Shown here: positions 17,588 through 26,519 of the stretch, piece after piece
How the letters are laid out: each line of letters opens with the position of its first letter
How positions within the stretch are numbered: the stretch's first letter is position 1
DNA from: Paludibacteraceae bacterium
GTDB lineage: Bacteria > Bacteroidota > Bacteroidia > Bacteroidales > Paludibacteraceae
Reading direction: 5' to 3'
Length of the DNA: 35,054 nt
Assembly (NCBI GenBank): GCA_024401455.1
Contig: JAKSLA010000031.1
Location: forward strand, 1-35,054
Notes under the pieces: model-generated
Told to the model about the DNA's origin: nothing
Seen by the model: only the letters and a program-made list of their open reading frames with translations
Database searches by the model: none
Position numbers and translations under genes: made by a program

Positions 17588-17595
17588 TATCTTTG
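17588..17595 (+). promoter_or_regulatory. -7 box of the PepSY-like gene
   Basis: TATCTTTG matches TAnnTTTG 27 nt before the ATG at 17623, which supports that start. Confidence 0.6.
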
Positions 17596-17622
17596 GCTCA
17601 TAAACAAACACTTAATAGCAAT

Positions 17623-18081
17623 ATGAAACAGGTAAAATTATATCTCACGATGATTCTGATGGCGTTGATGACTCAAACCATGTATCAATACGCACAAGCA
17701 GAAAACATACAAAAGATCACTGCAGACAGACTTCCTGCCAAGGCAAAAAAATTCATAGCCGACAACTTTCCAGGCAAGAAAGCCACTGCAGCCGAAGCTG
17801 TCAAAAACGGAAACGTCATAACCCTCAGAGCCAATCTATCGGACAACGACACGAAAATCGAATTCACCAAGATGGGCGATTGGATGTCGGTTCAATGTGA
17901 AAAAGGAACCGTACCTAACAAGGTGATTCCTGAAAAAATCCTCAAACGCACAAAGGAACTTTACAACGAGGGAAAAATCGGTAAAATTTCCAAAAATCAA
18001 GCTGGCTATGAGGTTAAACTCACCATGGGCACAACCATAAAGTACAACGCCAACTGCACTTTGACAGAAATCATCTTCTAA
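17623..18081 (+). CDS. Exported PepSY-like domain protein
   Basis: A 152-aa exported protein. A signal peptide ends near QYAQA (about residue 25). The mature part resembles the PepSY-like, beta-lactamase-inhibitor-like domain common in Bacteroidetes periplasmic proteins: two alpha/beta repeats, each with a helix around LPAKAKKFIADNFPGK or VIPEKILKRTKELYNEGK followed by strands ending in a polar face (KIEFTKMGDW, YEVKLTMG, TIKYNANCTL). No catalytic residues are apparent, and the biological role of this family is unknown. The start is set by the promoter box and signal peptide. The gene is monocistronic, with its own promoter and a strong terminator. Confidence 0.8.
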   Translation: MKQVKLYLTMILMALMTQTMYQYAQAENIQKITADRLPAKAKKFIADNFPGKKATAAEAVKNGNVITLRANLSDNDTKIEFTKMGDWMSVQCEKGTVPNKVIPEKILKRTKELYNEGKIGKISKNQAGYEVKLTMGTTIKYNANCTLTEIIF

Positions 18082-18103
18082 AAAAAGATAACAACACATT
18101 CAT

Positions 18104-18148
18104 AAAGGGCAAAAATTAGCCACAACGGCTACTTTTTGCCCTTTTCTC
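18104..18148 (+). terminator. Intrinsic terminator of the PepSY-like gene
   Basis: Arms of 18 nt (18104-18121 and 18127-18144) pair with one mismatch around a 5-nt loop and end in a T run. Confidence 0.9.
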
Positions 18149-18161
18149 GTTCATCCATATC

Positions 18162-18189
18162 GTAGAGACGGTGTGCACACCGTCTCTAC
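18162..18189. repeat. Perfect 28-nt palindrome (REP-like)
   Basis: A perfect inverted repeat with arms GTAGAGACGGTGTG and CACACCGTCTCTAC. Palindromes of the GTAGAGACG...CGTCTCTAC form are dispersed intergenic repeats in many bacterial genomes. It sits just after the PepSY terminator and is not needed for termination. Confidence 0.75.
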
Positions 18190-18281
18190 ATTTCACAATT
18201 CCAAACAATGAAATTGTGATTTTTATGAGAGACAAGGCTCATTTTCTTCGTTCTCCCTACCCCTTTTTTGTTCATAAATAT

Positions 18282-18289
18282 TAACTTTG
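18282..18289 (+). promoter_or_regulatory. -7 box of the HTCS gene
   Basis: TAACTTTG matches TAnnTTTG about 104 nt before the HTCS ATG. Confidence 0.55.
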
Positions 18290-18309
18290 CTTTTGATATT
18301 CAAACAACA

Positions 18310-18327
18310 CCTTGAAATTTTTCAAGG
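18310..18327. promoter_or_regulatory. Inverted repeat in the HTCS leader
   Basis: CCTTGAAA and TTTCAAGG flank TT. Lying downstream of the likely start, it could form a leader hairpin or bind a regulator. The remaining leader up to 18392 shows nothing else. Confidence 0.35.
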
Positions 18328-18392
18328 AATAATACCAAGAAAACCGAAGCCCTTTGGATTGCATTCTTGGGGCGACTTAGAACTTATTAGAC

Positions 18393-21300
18393 ATGTCATC
18401 TATAAAAAAACTTACAAACATACTACTATGGCTATTCCTATTCACGCTGAATGCTTTTTCGGCTGAAGAGTATGGAATATTTGACCACTATACGGCCAAC
18501 GACGGCCTCATATCCAACCGGGTATTCTCCATAACGACAGATAAAAACGGGTTCGTGTGGGCCTCAACCGACTTCGGATTGGAACTATTCGACGGCACCA
18601 AGTTCACCCACCACCGCAAAGCAGACTATCCCAACTTGGACAGAGAGGACTATATCTTCATTCACACACTCCCCAACGGGAACATCACGGCTGGCGGCTA
18701 CAACGGACTACTCTTAGAGTATGACCCGGTAAAAGATGAATTCCGCAATGTCATGCCTAAACAATTCAACGAAACTTTTTACAAAGAGACACTGCACATC
18801 TTCTACTCGCCACAAGGTGACCAATACGTAGTGACCAGCGCTGGCGTTTACACCTACGACCGCAAGAAAGAAGAATACACATGCGACAATCCTCTATACG
18901 AAATGACCAAGGACATCTATGTCCGTTCGCTATACGTTGACGCCAAAGGCCGTTACTGGATCGGCTCCATCGACTCGCTAATGGTGATTGAAAACGACGG
19001 AACCCACGTATTGACCTATGTTCCTAAAGGCGAGGCATGCAGTTTCATTCGTACCATACTTCCTCTCAACAACAACAAAATTGCCATAGCCGGGCAAAAC
19101 AACGAGATTTGGATTTTTGACGAAAGCACGGACTCTATCGCCGCCCCTACCGTCATCCCTACCCCGTTCAACTGCATCACGGACATCATCAGAGACAGAA
19201 GAGGCAGATTTTGGCTTCCTACGGACGGAAATGGACTTTGGTACACGGACGACAACCTCGCTAACCCAAAATCGTTCACCAAACTAATTCCTTATAACGC
19301 ATACATTGACGAAGCCAACAAAATATACTCCATCAAAGAGGATAAATATGGAGAAATTTGGTTCAGCACCCAGAACTCCGGTATATGGAGATACCGACAA
19401 AACAGTTCGTCGGGCATCTACACTTCAACCGACTTCGGATTTCCGCCTGCAGTCTGCACATCCTTCATCGAAGACGACGACCACAACCTTATCGTCAGCG
19501 TGGACGGCGGCGGTCTATACCGAATTGACACTCAAAAAAAATTCTCCAAGTTGACAAGTTTGCCTAACAACAACATTGCCAACATCACCCGCACGCAAAA
19601 CGACTACTGCATGGTGGCCACATGGGGCGGCGGTGTCATGCGATATTTTCCAAAGACGAACTCCATTGTCAAAGAACCATTCGAAGGCATAAACAATCCA
19701 AACAATAGTTTCTTCGGCATAAATGCAATGGCAAACGGCGACATCTACGCTTGCACAACAGGCGACGGATTTTACCTTAAAAAGAGCAATAAGAGCAAAT
19801 GGGAAAAACACATTCTCTACGACTCCTTGGCCAACGTACATCACAAATGGATTCAGTTCATCTACTCCGACACGCCGAATGAAATCTGGGTGAATTCATC
19901 CAGTACCCTTTGGCTCATCAAAGACAACAAGCAGATGATTGTCACCAAAGAGGAAGACCTCGACAAGAAACTCACCCCCCTCCAATTCTTCGACATTAAG
20001 GGCGATGGCGACGGATATGTCTTCGTAGCCACCAACAAGGGTATCAAGCGAATCTCCGCCAATAGAGAAATCGAGGATTTGAACTACGTTCCCGAATCTC
20101 TTTTCCGCATCCTATTAAAGGACGACAACGGAAAGTATTGGGCTGCTGGCGACAAGGGCATTTATTGTTTCGACCCAAAGACAAAGACTTGTACGAAACT
20201 ACCGGGAAACTTCACAGACGTTGCCACCAACTACTTCTATTTCAGAGCAGGGTTCAAGGCTTCCGACGGAAAACTCTATTTCGGTACAAACGTGGGATTC
20301 ATCTGTGTCGATCCAAAGCAACTCTCATTTGAAACTACCATCGAGCAAATTTCTCTCGCTGCCCTCTCCATCAACAATAAAAAAGTCAGACTGGACGAGG
20401 CACCGCTCAACGGAACACCGATCTCTAAAAAGGAGAGCATCAGATTGCCATACGGACAGACGGACATCTCTCTCAATATTCATATGGCAGACTTTGCCCA
20501 AGTGGACAAAGCGATATGCCAATACCGTTTAGTCGGATTGCAAGACCAATGGCAGAACGTAGCGCCTGACCGCACCATCCGATTCTCCTACATTCCAACG
20601 GGAAACTTCACTTTGGAGGTGAAAGCCTTTCGTACCAACGAAGAGTGCGAAGAGAAATTTTCTTCACTGAAAATCACGGTGCTACCTCCTTGGTGGGCTA
20701 CTTGGTGGTTCATCTCCCTTATGGTTATCCTTCTCGTTTTGGTAGCCATTCTCATCTACAAACGTAGAGTGCGCAATCTCATCGAAATGAAAAACCGACT
20801 AAACAAGGAGGTGGCTTCGCGCACGTCTGAACTTCAAATCGCCTTGAAAGACAAGGACAACCTCATATCCGTCATCGGACACGACCTCAGAAATCCGATG
20901 TTTGCCATCGTTGTGGCATTGGAAAACTGGCTCAACAAAGAGTACACCATGAACGACGAGACCAAACACCACCTCATCGAAGAGGTGCTCAATTCGGCCA
21001 AGACGCTCCAAGGGGAGATGCTGAAACTACTCAACTGGGCACGTTCCAAACAAAGCGACGTGGTATGCAAGCCACAGGAGATTGACATTGAGCCAATCAT
21101 CAACGACGCCGCCCTTCTTAGCGACGCCTTGCTGAAAAACAAAAAGATTGAAGTAGAGAAGAACATCGCGTTGACGCATAAGGCATATGCCGACGATAGA
21201 ATGATCAGCACTGTCATCCGCAACCTTTTGGGCAATGCCATAAAATATACGAACGAAGGCGGAAAGATTTGCATCAATGCTTGGGAAGACGACCATAACA

Positions 21301-22400
21301 TCCATATCGCCATCAAAGATTCCGGCGTAGGCATCTCGGAGGATGTCTTGGCAAAAATCAATGAAGCCGAGCAACAGGAGATGAGTAGTACGGTCGGCAC
21401 GAAACAAGAACAGGGAACTGGATTAGGCCTCAACATCTGCAAAAAGTACATACAACGCAACAACGGCGTCTTGAAAGCAGAGAGCCAGCCTGGCGAAGGA
21501 ACAACCATCACCATCACCATTCCTATCTCCGTAGCGAAGACCTCCGCCTGCCAAAAAGAAGAGGCGGAAGCTGTTGAAAAGAAAGTCTCCCAAGAGATGA
21601 TCTCCGGCAACATGATTCTGATTGTAGATGATAATCCGCTCATCTGCGAAAACATGAAGACGCTTCTCTCTGACCTCTGCGACGTCATTGTTGCCCACAA
21701 CGGACAAGAAGCGTTGGAGATTGCTACGGAAAACGAGATTGACCTCATATTGAGCGATGTGGACATGCCTGTCATGGACGGTATCGAACTTTGCACCCAA
21801 TTGCAGAAAGACGCCACAACCGCCTGCATCCCATTCCTATTCGTCTCCGGACGCGTAGAAGAGGACGACAAGTTGAAAGGCCTTTCCAAGGGCGCCATCG
21901 ACTACATCACCAAACCGTTCAATCAGGATGAACTTTTGGCTAAAATATGTAGCCTATTCCATTATCGTTCCTTGGCACAAAAGCATATTTTGGAGAACCT
22001 CATGCACAACCAAGGGGATAAAGAGGAAAATGTGAATGAAAATAATGAAACGACAGAAGAGGCAGACGTCACAATCAACAATCCGTTCCTCAATCAGTTT
22101 ATGGAACTCATCCGTCTGCACCACGCCAACCCTGAGTTATCGGTAGATGACTTGGCCGACGATCTATGCGTCAGCCGATCAACAATGTTCCGACGTATTA
22201 AGACAATCGTCGGAAAATCGCCAGTCGAACTCTTAGGCGAATATCGTTTGAACGAGGCCATGCGCCAACTTAAGCAGAACGACACGACCTCAGTCAATGA
22301 AGTGGCTTATGCTGTCGGTTTCTCTGACGCCTCCTACTTCAGCAAGAAGTTCAAGGCTCACTTCGGCATCAACCCGACGCAAGCAAGGGAAAAACAATGA
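18393..22400 (+). CDS. Hybrid two-component system regulator (HTCS), single-chain sensor and AraC-type regulator
   Basis: A 1335-aa inner-membrane protein joining sensor and transcription factor, as in Bacteroidetes glycan-sensing HTCS proteins. In order: signal peptide (to about 24); a periplasmic sensor of two-component regulator propeller repeats with WxSTDxGLxxFDG-type motifs (about 30-690); a Y_Y_Y-like immunoglobulin domain; one membrane helix rich in Trp/Leu (about 769-790); histidine kinase with H830 in the H-box (GHDLRNP); ATPase with N-box NLLGNAIKYTNEGG near 947 and GTGLGLNIC near 1008; receiver with IVDDN and phospho-acceptor D1122; and a C-terminal AraC-type DNA-binding domain (about 1230-1335) with two helix-turn-helix units. 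All catalytic residues appear present. HTCS genes usually adjoin the polysaccharide locus they control; no SusC/SusD or glycoside hydrolase is in this window, so the ligand is unknown. Confidence 0.95.
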   Translation: MSSIKKLTNILLWLFLFTLNAFSAEEYGIFDHYTANDGLISNRVFSITTDKNGFVWASTDFGLELFDGTKFTHHRKADYPNLDREDYIFIHTLPNGNITAGGYNGLLLEYDPVKDEFRNVMPKQFNETFYKETLHIFYSPQGDQYVVTSAGVYTYDRKKEEYTCDNPLYEMTKDIYVRSLYVDAKGRYWIGSIDSLMVIENDGTHVLTYVPKGEACSFIRTILPLNNNKIAIAGQNNEIWIFDESTDSIAAPTVIPTPFNCITDIIRDRRGRFWLPTDGNGLWYTDDNLANPKSFTKLIPYNAYIDEANKIYSIKEDKYGEIWFSTQNSGIWRYRQNSSSGIYTSTDFGFPPAVCTSFIEDDDHNLIVSVDGGGLYRIDTQKKFSKLTSLPNNNIANITRTQNDYCMVATWGGGVMRYFPKTNSIVKEPFEGINNPNNSFFGINAMANGDIYACTTGDGFYLKKSNKSKWEKHILYDSLANVHHKWIQFIYSDTPNEIWVNSSSTLWLIKDNKQMIVTKEEDLDKKLTPLQFFDIKGDGDGYVFVATNKGIKRISANREIEDLNYVPESLFRILLKDDNGKYWAAGDKGIYCFDPKTKTCTKLPGNFTDVATNYFYFRAGFKASDGKLYFGTNVGFICVDPKQLSFETTIEQISLAALSINNKKVRLDEAPLNGTPISKKESIRLPYGQTDISLNIHMADFAQVDKAICQYRLVGLQDQWQNVAPDRTIRFSYIPTGNFTLEVKAFRTNEECEEKFSSLKITVLPPWWATWWFISLMVILLVLVAILIYKRRVRNLIEMKNRLNKEVASRTSELQIALKDKDNLISVIGHDLRNPMFAIVVALENWLNKEYTMNDETKHHLIEEVLNSAKTLQGEMLKLLNWARSKQSDVVCKPQEIDIEPIINDAALLSDALLKNKKIEVEKNIALTHKAYADDRMISTVIRNLLGNAIKYTNEGGKICINAWEDDHNIHIAIKDSGVGISEDVLAKINEAEQQEMSSTVGTKQEQGTGLGLNICKKYIQRNNGVLKAESQPGEGTTITITIPISVAKTSACQKEEAEAVEKKVSQEMISGNMILIVDDNPLICENMKTLLSDLCDVIVAHNGQEALEIATENEIDLILSDVDMPVMDGIELCTQLQKDATTACIPFLFVSGRVEEDDKLKGLSKGAIDYITKPFNQDELLAKICSLFHYRSLAQKHILENLMHNQGDKEENVNENNETTEEADVTINNPFLNQFMELIRLHHANPELSVDDLADDLCVSRSTMFRRIKTIVGKSPVELLGEYRLNEAMRQLKQNDTTSVNEVAYAVGFSDASYFSKKFKAHFGINPTQAREKQ

Positions 22401-22459
22401 AAATCATTATGTTAGCGACGGAGGTAGAAGAGTGTAACCTATAAGGATGAGCAGATTTT

Positions 22460-22489
22460 TAGAAGCACCGACAAGGCTCGGGGCTTCTA
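22460..22489 (+). terminator. Terminator of the HTCS gene
   Basis: TAGAAGCaCCGA pairs with TCGGgGCTTCTA (arms 22460-22471 and 22478-22489, one A-G mismatch). A short T run follows at about 22496. The 3' arm overlaps the stop codon of the convergent kinase gene. Confidence 0.65.
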
Positions 22490-25012
22490 CTTCACGTTTT
22501 TCTTTATCCGCTCCAACTCCGCATCGCCCTGCAAAACAATCTCGGCAATCTTTTTGCCATTTGCTTCAAAGCGTTGGGTGTCAGCCATCACTTCCGGCTT
22601 TTCCAACTCCAATTCGGTGAGCCAAGTCACCAACGTATTATCACCCAAAAGTTTGAAAATGGCAAGCATTTTATGCGCCAACCGTCCAACGGCATGCGCA
22701 TCACCCTCCTTATGCAAACGCGCCAATTCAACCACATTCTTCTTCGTCTCCACCAAGAACGACGAGAGAATTTCATATTCAGCGTTCACATCACCACCCG
22801 CATACGAGAGGATGCTTGCAAAACCTTGAAGAGGCGCAGACTGGTCCGTCTCTTTCTGAGACCGCATCGGGAAGTCCTCTTTTATTCCCGTATATTTCAC
22901 AATCTCACTCACCAACTTATCGCCCGTAAACGGCTTGTTCAAGAAGGAGGTAAAGCCATGTTTCTTAAATTTCGATAGAGAAATATCCGCCCGCGCAGAA
23001 AGGGCGATCACAGGTATAGTCTTCGCATTCGGGAAGTTTCCGTTACGCACACGCTTTACAATCTCAAATCCATTGAATCCAGGCATCTGAATATCGGACA
23101 AGATAATATCAAAAGTATTTTTCTCTATCACATCCAACGCCGCATAAGGATCAACGCAGGCTGTACAAGTGATGCCTCTGCTTTTCAGCAACTCCGACAC
23201 CATTGTCAGTTGCGAAGGATCATCGTCGATGACCAAAACCCGAAGTTCTATCTTCTTTTCCGGCTCTTTAGGCTTGACTACCTGCATTTCGTTTGAATAG
23301 GCCAATGGGAGAACAATGGTAAAGGTTGAACCTTTGCCCTCTTCGCTTTCGACCGCCAACGAACCGTTATGTATATCCACCAATTTCTTCATTATGGACA
23401 ATCCCAAGCCAAAGCCTTCCACAGCAACCTCATCCGACTCGATACGCACATACTCATTGAAGATGACCTTCTGATTCTCTTCCGAAATTCCAACACCCGT
23501 ATCGGCTACGACAATCTGCAGAGCGCAAGTGGCATCCTCCTTTTTCGCCAAAGAGACATAGAGGGTCACTCCCCCCTTTTGCGTGAACTTTACGGCATTA
23601 GAAACAAGATTATCCACAATTTGACGAATACGAAGCGGGTCACCCAACAGCATCTCCTGCTCCGTGTCTGAGGTATAATTGAAATTCAACTGCAGATTCT
23701 TCTTCTCCGCCTGAGGACGGAATGTATTGGCTACACCTTCAAACAAACTGCGACTATTAAAAGGCAATGGATTGAGTTCCACTACCCCCGCATCCAAACG
23801 GTTGAAATCCAAAATGTCGGTAACAAGTCGCAGGATATGCTCTGAAGAGGTCTTCATATTCCCTAAATAATAACTCTGCTTTACATTCAGTTTATTATCA
23901 TCCAACAACTCTATATAACCAATGATGGAACTCAACGGAGCCTTAATGTCGTGCGCCACGCTCAACATCAGTTTCTCACGGTTGTCCATCAGTTTCAACG
24001 TCTGCTGATTCGCCCTCTCCAATTGACGGCTGTAGCGCTTGCTCCTATTCACGTCACGCCACACCATCATGATAAGCACGAAAAGCAGCACCATCGCAAA
24101 TCCCACAAAATAGCGAAGGTAAACCATCAATTTATCAAGGCTTGCCTCTCGCTCATCAACGGAGTTGACGGCATTGTTCCAATCCTCCTCCTGCAATTCA
24201 TGAATGATGACATTCATCTTGGTATTGATGGACTTATTCATCCTTTGAATCTCCATCATCCTGCTCATTATCGTTCGGTCAAGTATCACTTTCTGCTCCC
24301 GTACTTGTGACTTCAGCGATTCAAAAATGCGATTGATCGTGTCGGCAGGATTATAGGAAGACAATAACGAATCCGTAACGGAATACTCCCTCTTTCTAAC
24401 CTCCACCATCGTGTCTTCCGGCTCGGAAGAGGAGAATATACGACGGAAAAAGGAGCGTTTTTTGGAGGAAGGACGCTTATAGGTAAAAGTATCGCTCACA
24501 ACTGTAACCGTCTGTTCTACAATTCGGTTCGTGAGCAAAGAGTCGTTCTCCTCGATAGCCTTCAGCAACTGCTTTCGGTAGAGTTCGTCAATCGTCGAAT
24601 TGGCCGCAAGAAAGACCAAATTCTGAACATTACGACGTTTCTGCGACAACAACACCGTCAGCGAATCCAAAAGGGCAAGTTGTTCCTCTTCCTCAAAGAG
24701 TTCCTTCATCTCCGAAATCTGTTTCGTAATAGAATCTGAGAGTGTGGCATATTCCTTAAATTTCGAAGGGGTGATCAATGCCTCCCCAATAAGGCATTCT
24801 GCTTCATAGAGATTAAAAAAGGTACTGTTGAGCGAATACATCTTCTCCTTCGTCACCTGACGGGAGGTGTCAAAAATCGAAAACGAACGTAGATTATTGA
24901 TGACAAAAAAGACGGAAACCACCGCCACTAATACGATCAGCAGATAGCCTGCCAAGACCTTCGTCTTCAGGAATTGAAATCCCGCGGGCAACTGTTTCTC
25001 TCTTTTTTCCAT
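22487..25012 (-). CDS. Hybrid sensor histidine kinase with receiver and Hpt domains
   Basis: An 841-aa inner-membrane phosphorelay kinase. TM1 lies at about 19-40 and TM2 at 302-318, enclosing a mostly helical periplasmic sensor region (about 260 residues) with no named fold. Then come a HisKA domain with H354 (SVAHDIKAPLSS), an ATPase domain (DNLVSNAVKF, ADTGVGIS, GFGLGLSIMKK), a receiver with VIDDD and acceptor D640 (LSDIQMPG), and a C-terminal Hpt domain with H780 (GRLAHKML). It therefore carries His-Asp-His, and the final phosphate should pass to a separate receiver. The gene follows the NtrC-like regulator by 12 nt in one operon, so D52 of that protein is the obvious target. Start ATG at 25012 fits the spacing. 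Confidence 0.93.
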   Translation of the reverse strand: MEKREKQLPAGFQFLKTKVLAGYLLIVLVAVVSVFFVINNLRSFSIFDTSRQVTKEKMYSLNSTFFNLYEAECLIGEALITPSKFKEYATLSDSITKQISEMKELFEEEEQLALLDSLTVLLSQKRRNVQNLVFLAANSTIDELYRKQLLKAIEENDSLLTNRIVEQTVTVVSDTFTYKRPSSKKRSFFRRIFSSSEPEDTMVEVRKREYSVTDSLLSSYNPADTINRIFESLKSQVREQKVILDRTIMSRMMEIQRMNKSINTKMNVIIHELQEEDWNNAVNSVDEREASLDKLMVYLRYFVGFAMVLLFVLIMMVWRDVNRSKRYSRQLERANQQTLKLMDNREKLMLSVAHDIKAPLSSIIGYIELLDDNKLNVKQSYYLGNMKTSSEHILRLVTDILDFNRLDAGVVELNPLPFNSRSLFEGVANTFRPQAEKKNLQLNFNYTSDTEQEMLLGDPLRIRQIVDNLVSNAVKFTQKGGVTLYVSLAKKEDATCALQIVVADTGVGISEENQKVIFNEYVRIESDEVAVEGFGLGLSIMKKLVDIHNGSLAVESEEGKGSTFTIVLPLAYSNEMQVVKPKEPEKKIELRVLVIDDDPSQLTMVSELLKSRGITCTACVDPYAALDVIEKNTFDIILSDIQMPGFNGFEIVKRVRNGNFPNAKTIPVIALSARADISLSKFKKHGFTSFLNKPFTGDKLVSEIVKYTGIKEDFPMRSQKETDQSAPLQGFASILSYAGGDVNAEYEILSSFLVETKKNVVELARLHKEGDAHAVGRLAHKMLAIFKLLGDNTLVTWLTELELEKPEVMADTQRFEANGKKIAEIVLQGDAELERIKKNVK

Positions 25013-25024
25013 CGTTCATCATTA

Positions 25025-26317
25025 TTAGAGGATACCTAAACTCCTCAACTTATTATAGAGTGTCTTACGGTCTATTTGCAACATAGCAGCCGCTTGCGAC
25101 TTATTGTTGTTGCAGTCCTTCAACGCCTTCATGATTTTTCGCTTCTCCGAGTTGGCATCACGCAGCGCCAATCCGTCTTCCTCCTCATTTACCGCAAACC
25201 TACTATTCAACATCTCAGTCGGCAGAAGGGTAACGGAGACAAACGGGGATTTTGAGAGCAGGACAACTCGCTTGATGACATTGCGCAACTCACGCATATT
25301 GCCGGGCCACGCGTAATCCAGCAAGGCCGCTATCGCCTCTTTGTCAAAGCCGACAACATCTTTTCCCATCTCCTCATTCGCCTCGTTTACAAAATGGTCG
25401 GCATAGAGCAGAATATCACCCTTTCGTTCTCTAAGACTCGGCACACAAATGGAAAACTCGTTCACCAAATGGTAAAGTTCGCCCAACGAAGAGAGTTCGG
25501 CCGTGTCTAAAGAAGTGGAGGCTATCAAGCGGACATCCATAGGGAACTCCTCTTTATCCAACGGACGGACTACGCCATCGCGTAATGTCTGCGTCAAGAG
25601 TGCGCGAACATTCTCCGGCAGGTTCTCCAACCCCTGCAAAAAAAGCGTTCCTCCGGCTGCTTGGCGGAAGAATCCCTCCTTCCCCTCATTGCCAAAGAGT
25701 TCGGACGCGGCATTTTCTTGGCTCAAAGTGGCACAATCGACCACCACAAATCCTTCACGCCTACCGCTCTCGATATGTATTTGACGAGCCACGACGCCTT
25801 TGCCTGAACCAGGCTCGCCTGAAAGCAAGACGGACATAGCCGTAGGAGCCACCAAACGAATATATTCATGCAATTTTTGAGAAGCCTCGCTCCTGCCTGG
25901 CATATAATCGGCAAAAGTGGCCACCTGATTTTGAGAAATTCTGCGTTGCTGCGTTTTCTTCTGCGCCAACGCCTCCTTTATCTTGTTATGAAGTTCTTCC
26001 GGATTGATCGGTTTGGCAATAAAGTCAAAGGCACCCAATTTCATGCTATTGACGGCAGACTGAACTTCGGCATAACTCGTCATCACCACAAACGGCACAT
26101 CAATCCCCTGCCCCTTCATCCATGCAAGCAAAACAATACCATCCTCGTCTGGAAGACGCAAATCAGACAATACTATATCATAAGCCCCGTCCGTCATACA
26201 ACGCTTGGCCTCGGCTACAGTGCTGGCACAATCGACGGAAAACCCTCGCTTGCCCAACCATGTGCGCAACATTACACTGAATGTTATATCATCTTCCAAC
26301 ATTAATATACGCTTCAT
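25025..26317 (-). CDS. NtrC-like response regulator with degenerate AAA+ domain
   Basis: A 430-aa response regulator: receiver (1-120; E8, D9, D10, acceptor D52, T80, K102), AAA+ domain (about 140-370) and a Fis-type helix-turn-helix (about 390-430, SQAAAMLQIDRKTLYNKL). It has the layout of sigma-54 activators but lacks their working parts. Walker A survives as GEPGSGKG (167-174). The GAFTGA loop that contacts sigma-54 is missing: ELFGNEGKEGFFRQA (206-220) replaces the longer canonical stretch. The Walker B acidic pair is QG (228-229) instead of DE. The segment that normally reads FREDLYYRLN has lost both arginines (SLGELYHLVN). It probably regulates without sigma-54 or ATP hydrolysis, by phosphorylation-dependent DNA binding. 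It is the first gene of the operon with the hybrid kinase. Confidence 0.92.
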   Translation of the reverse strand: MKRILMLEDDITFSVMLRTWLGKRGFSVDCASTVAEAKRCMTDGAYDIVLSDLRLPDEDGIVLLAWMKGQGIDVPFVVMTSYAEVQSAVNSMKLGAFDFIAKPINPEELHNKIKEALAQKKTQQRRISQNQVATFADYMPGRSEASQKLHEYIRLVAPTAMSVLLSGEPGSGKGVVARQIHIESGRREGFVVVDCATLSQENAASELFGNEGKEGFFRQAAGGTLFLQGLENLPENVRALLTQTLRDGVVRPLDKEEFPMDVRLIASTSLDTAELSSLGELYHLVNEFSICVPSLRERKGDILLYADHFVNEANEEMGKDVVGFDKEAIAALLDYAWPGNMRELRNVIKRVVLLSKSPFVSVTLLPTEMLNSRFAVNEEEDGLALRDANSEKRKIMKALKDCNNNKSQAAAMLQIDRKTLYNKLRSLGIL

Positions 26318-26361
26318 AAAATAAGATTATGAGGTTAGTACTTTCCAATGCATTCTCTTCA

Positions 26362-26369
26362 CAAAAATA
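26362..26369 (-). promoter_or_regulatory. -7 box of the regulator/kinase operon
   Basis: On the minus strand TATTTTTG matches TAnnTTTG, 45 nt before the regulator ATG. I see no -24/-12 sigma-54 promoter in the 26318-26519 gap. Confidence 0.55.
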
Positions 26370-26461
26370 GTGTTAATAAAGGAAGGAAAAAAAATTTAAA
26401 CGGAAATAACAGCAAGGATACTGCCTTTTTATAGTGGATAGGACAACCACCCCCCTATAAC

Positions 26462-26494
26462 AAAAAACGAGGTGGGCATTTCTGCTCAACCTCG
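26462..26494 (-). terminator. Intrinsic terminator of mltD
   Basis: On the minus strand CGAGGTTGAGCA pairs with TGCCCACCTCG and a six-T run follows, 25 nt after the mltD stop. Confidence 0.85.
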
Positions 26495-26519
26495 CCTTGT
26501 ATTTCCTTTTTTCACCTTT

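Noticed and set aside
20834-21898. 354-codon frame on the minus strand inside the HTCS gene
   Set aside because: It lies antisense to conserved kinase and receiver domains, has no family motif and is explained by codon bias of the real gene.
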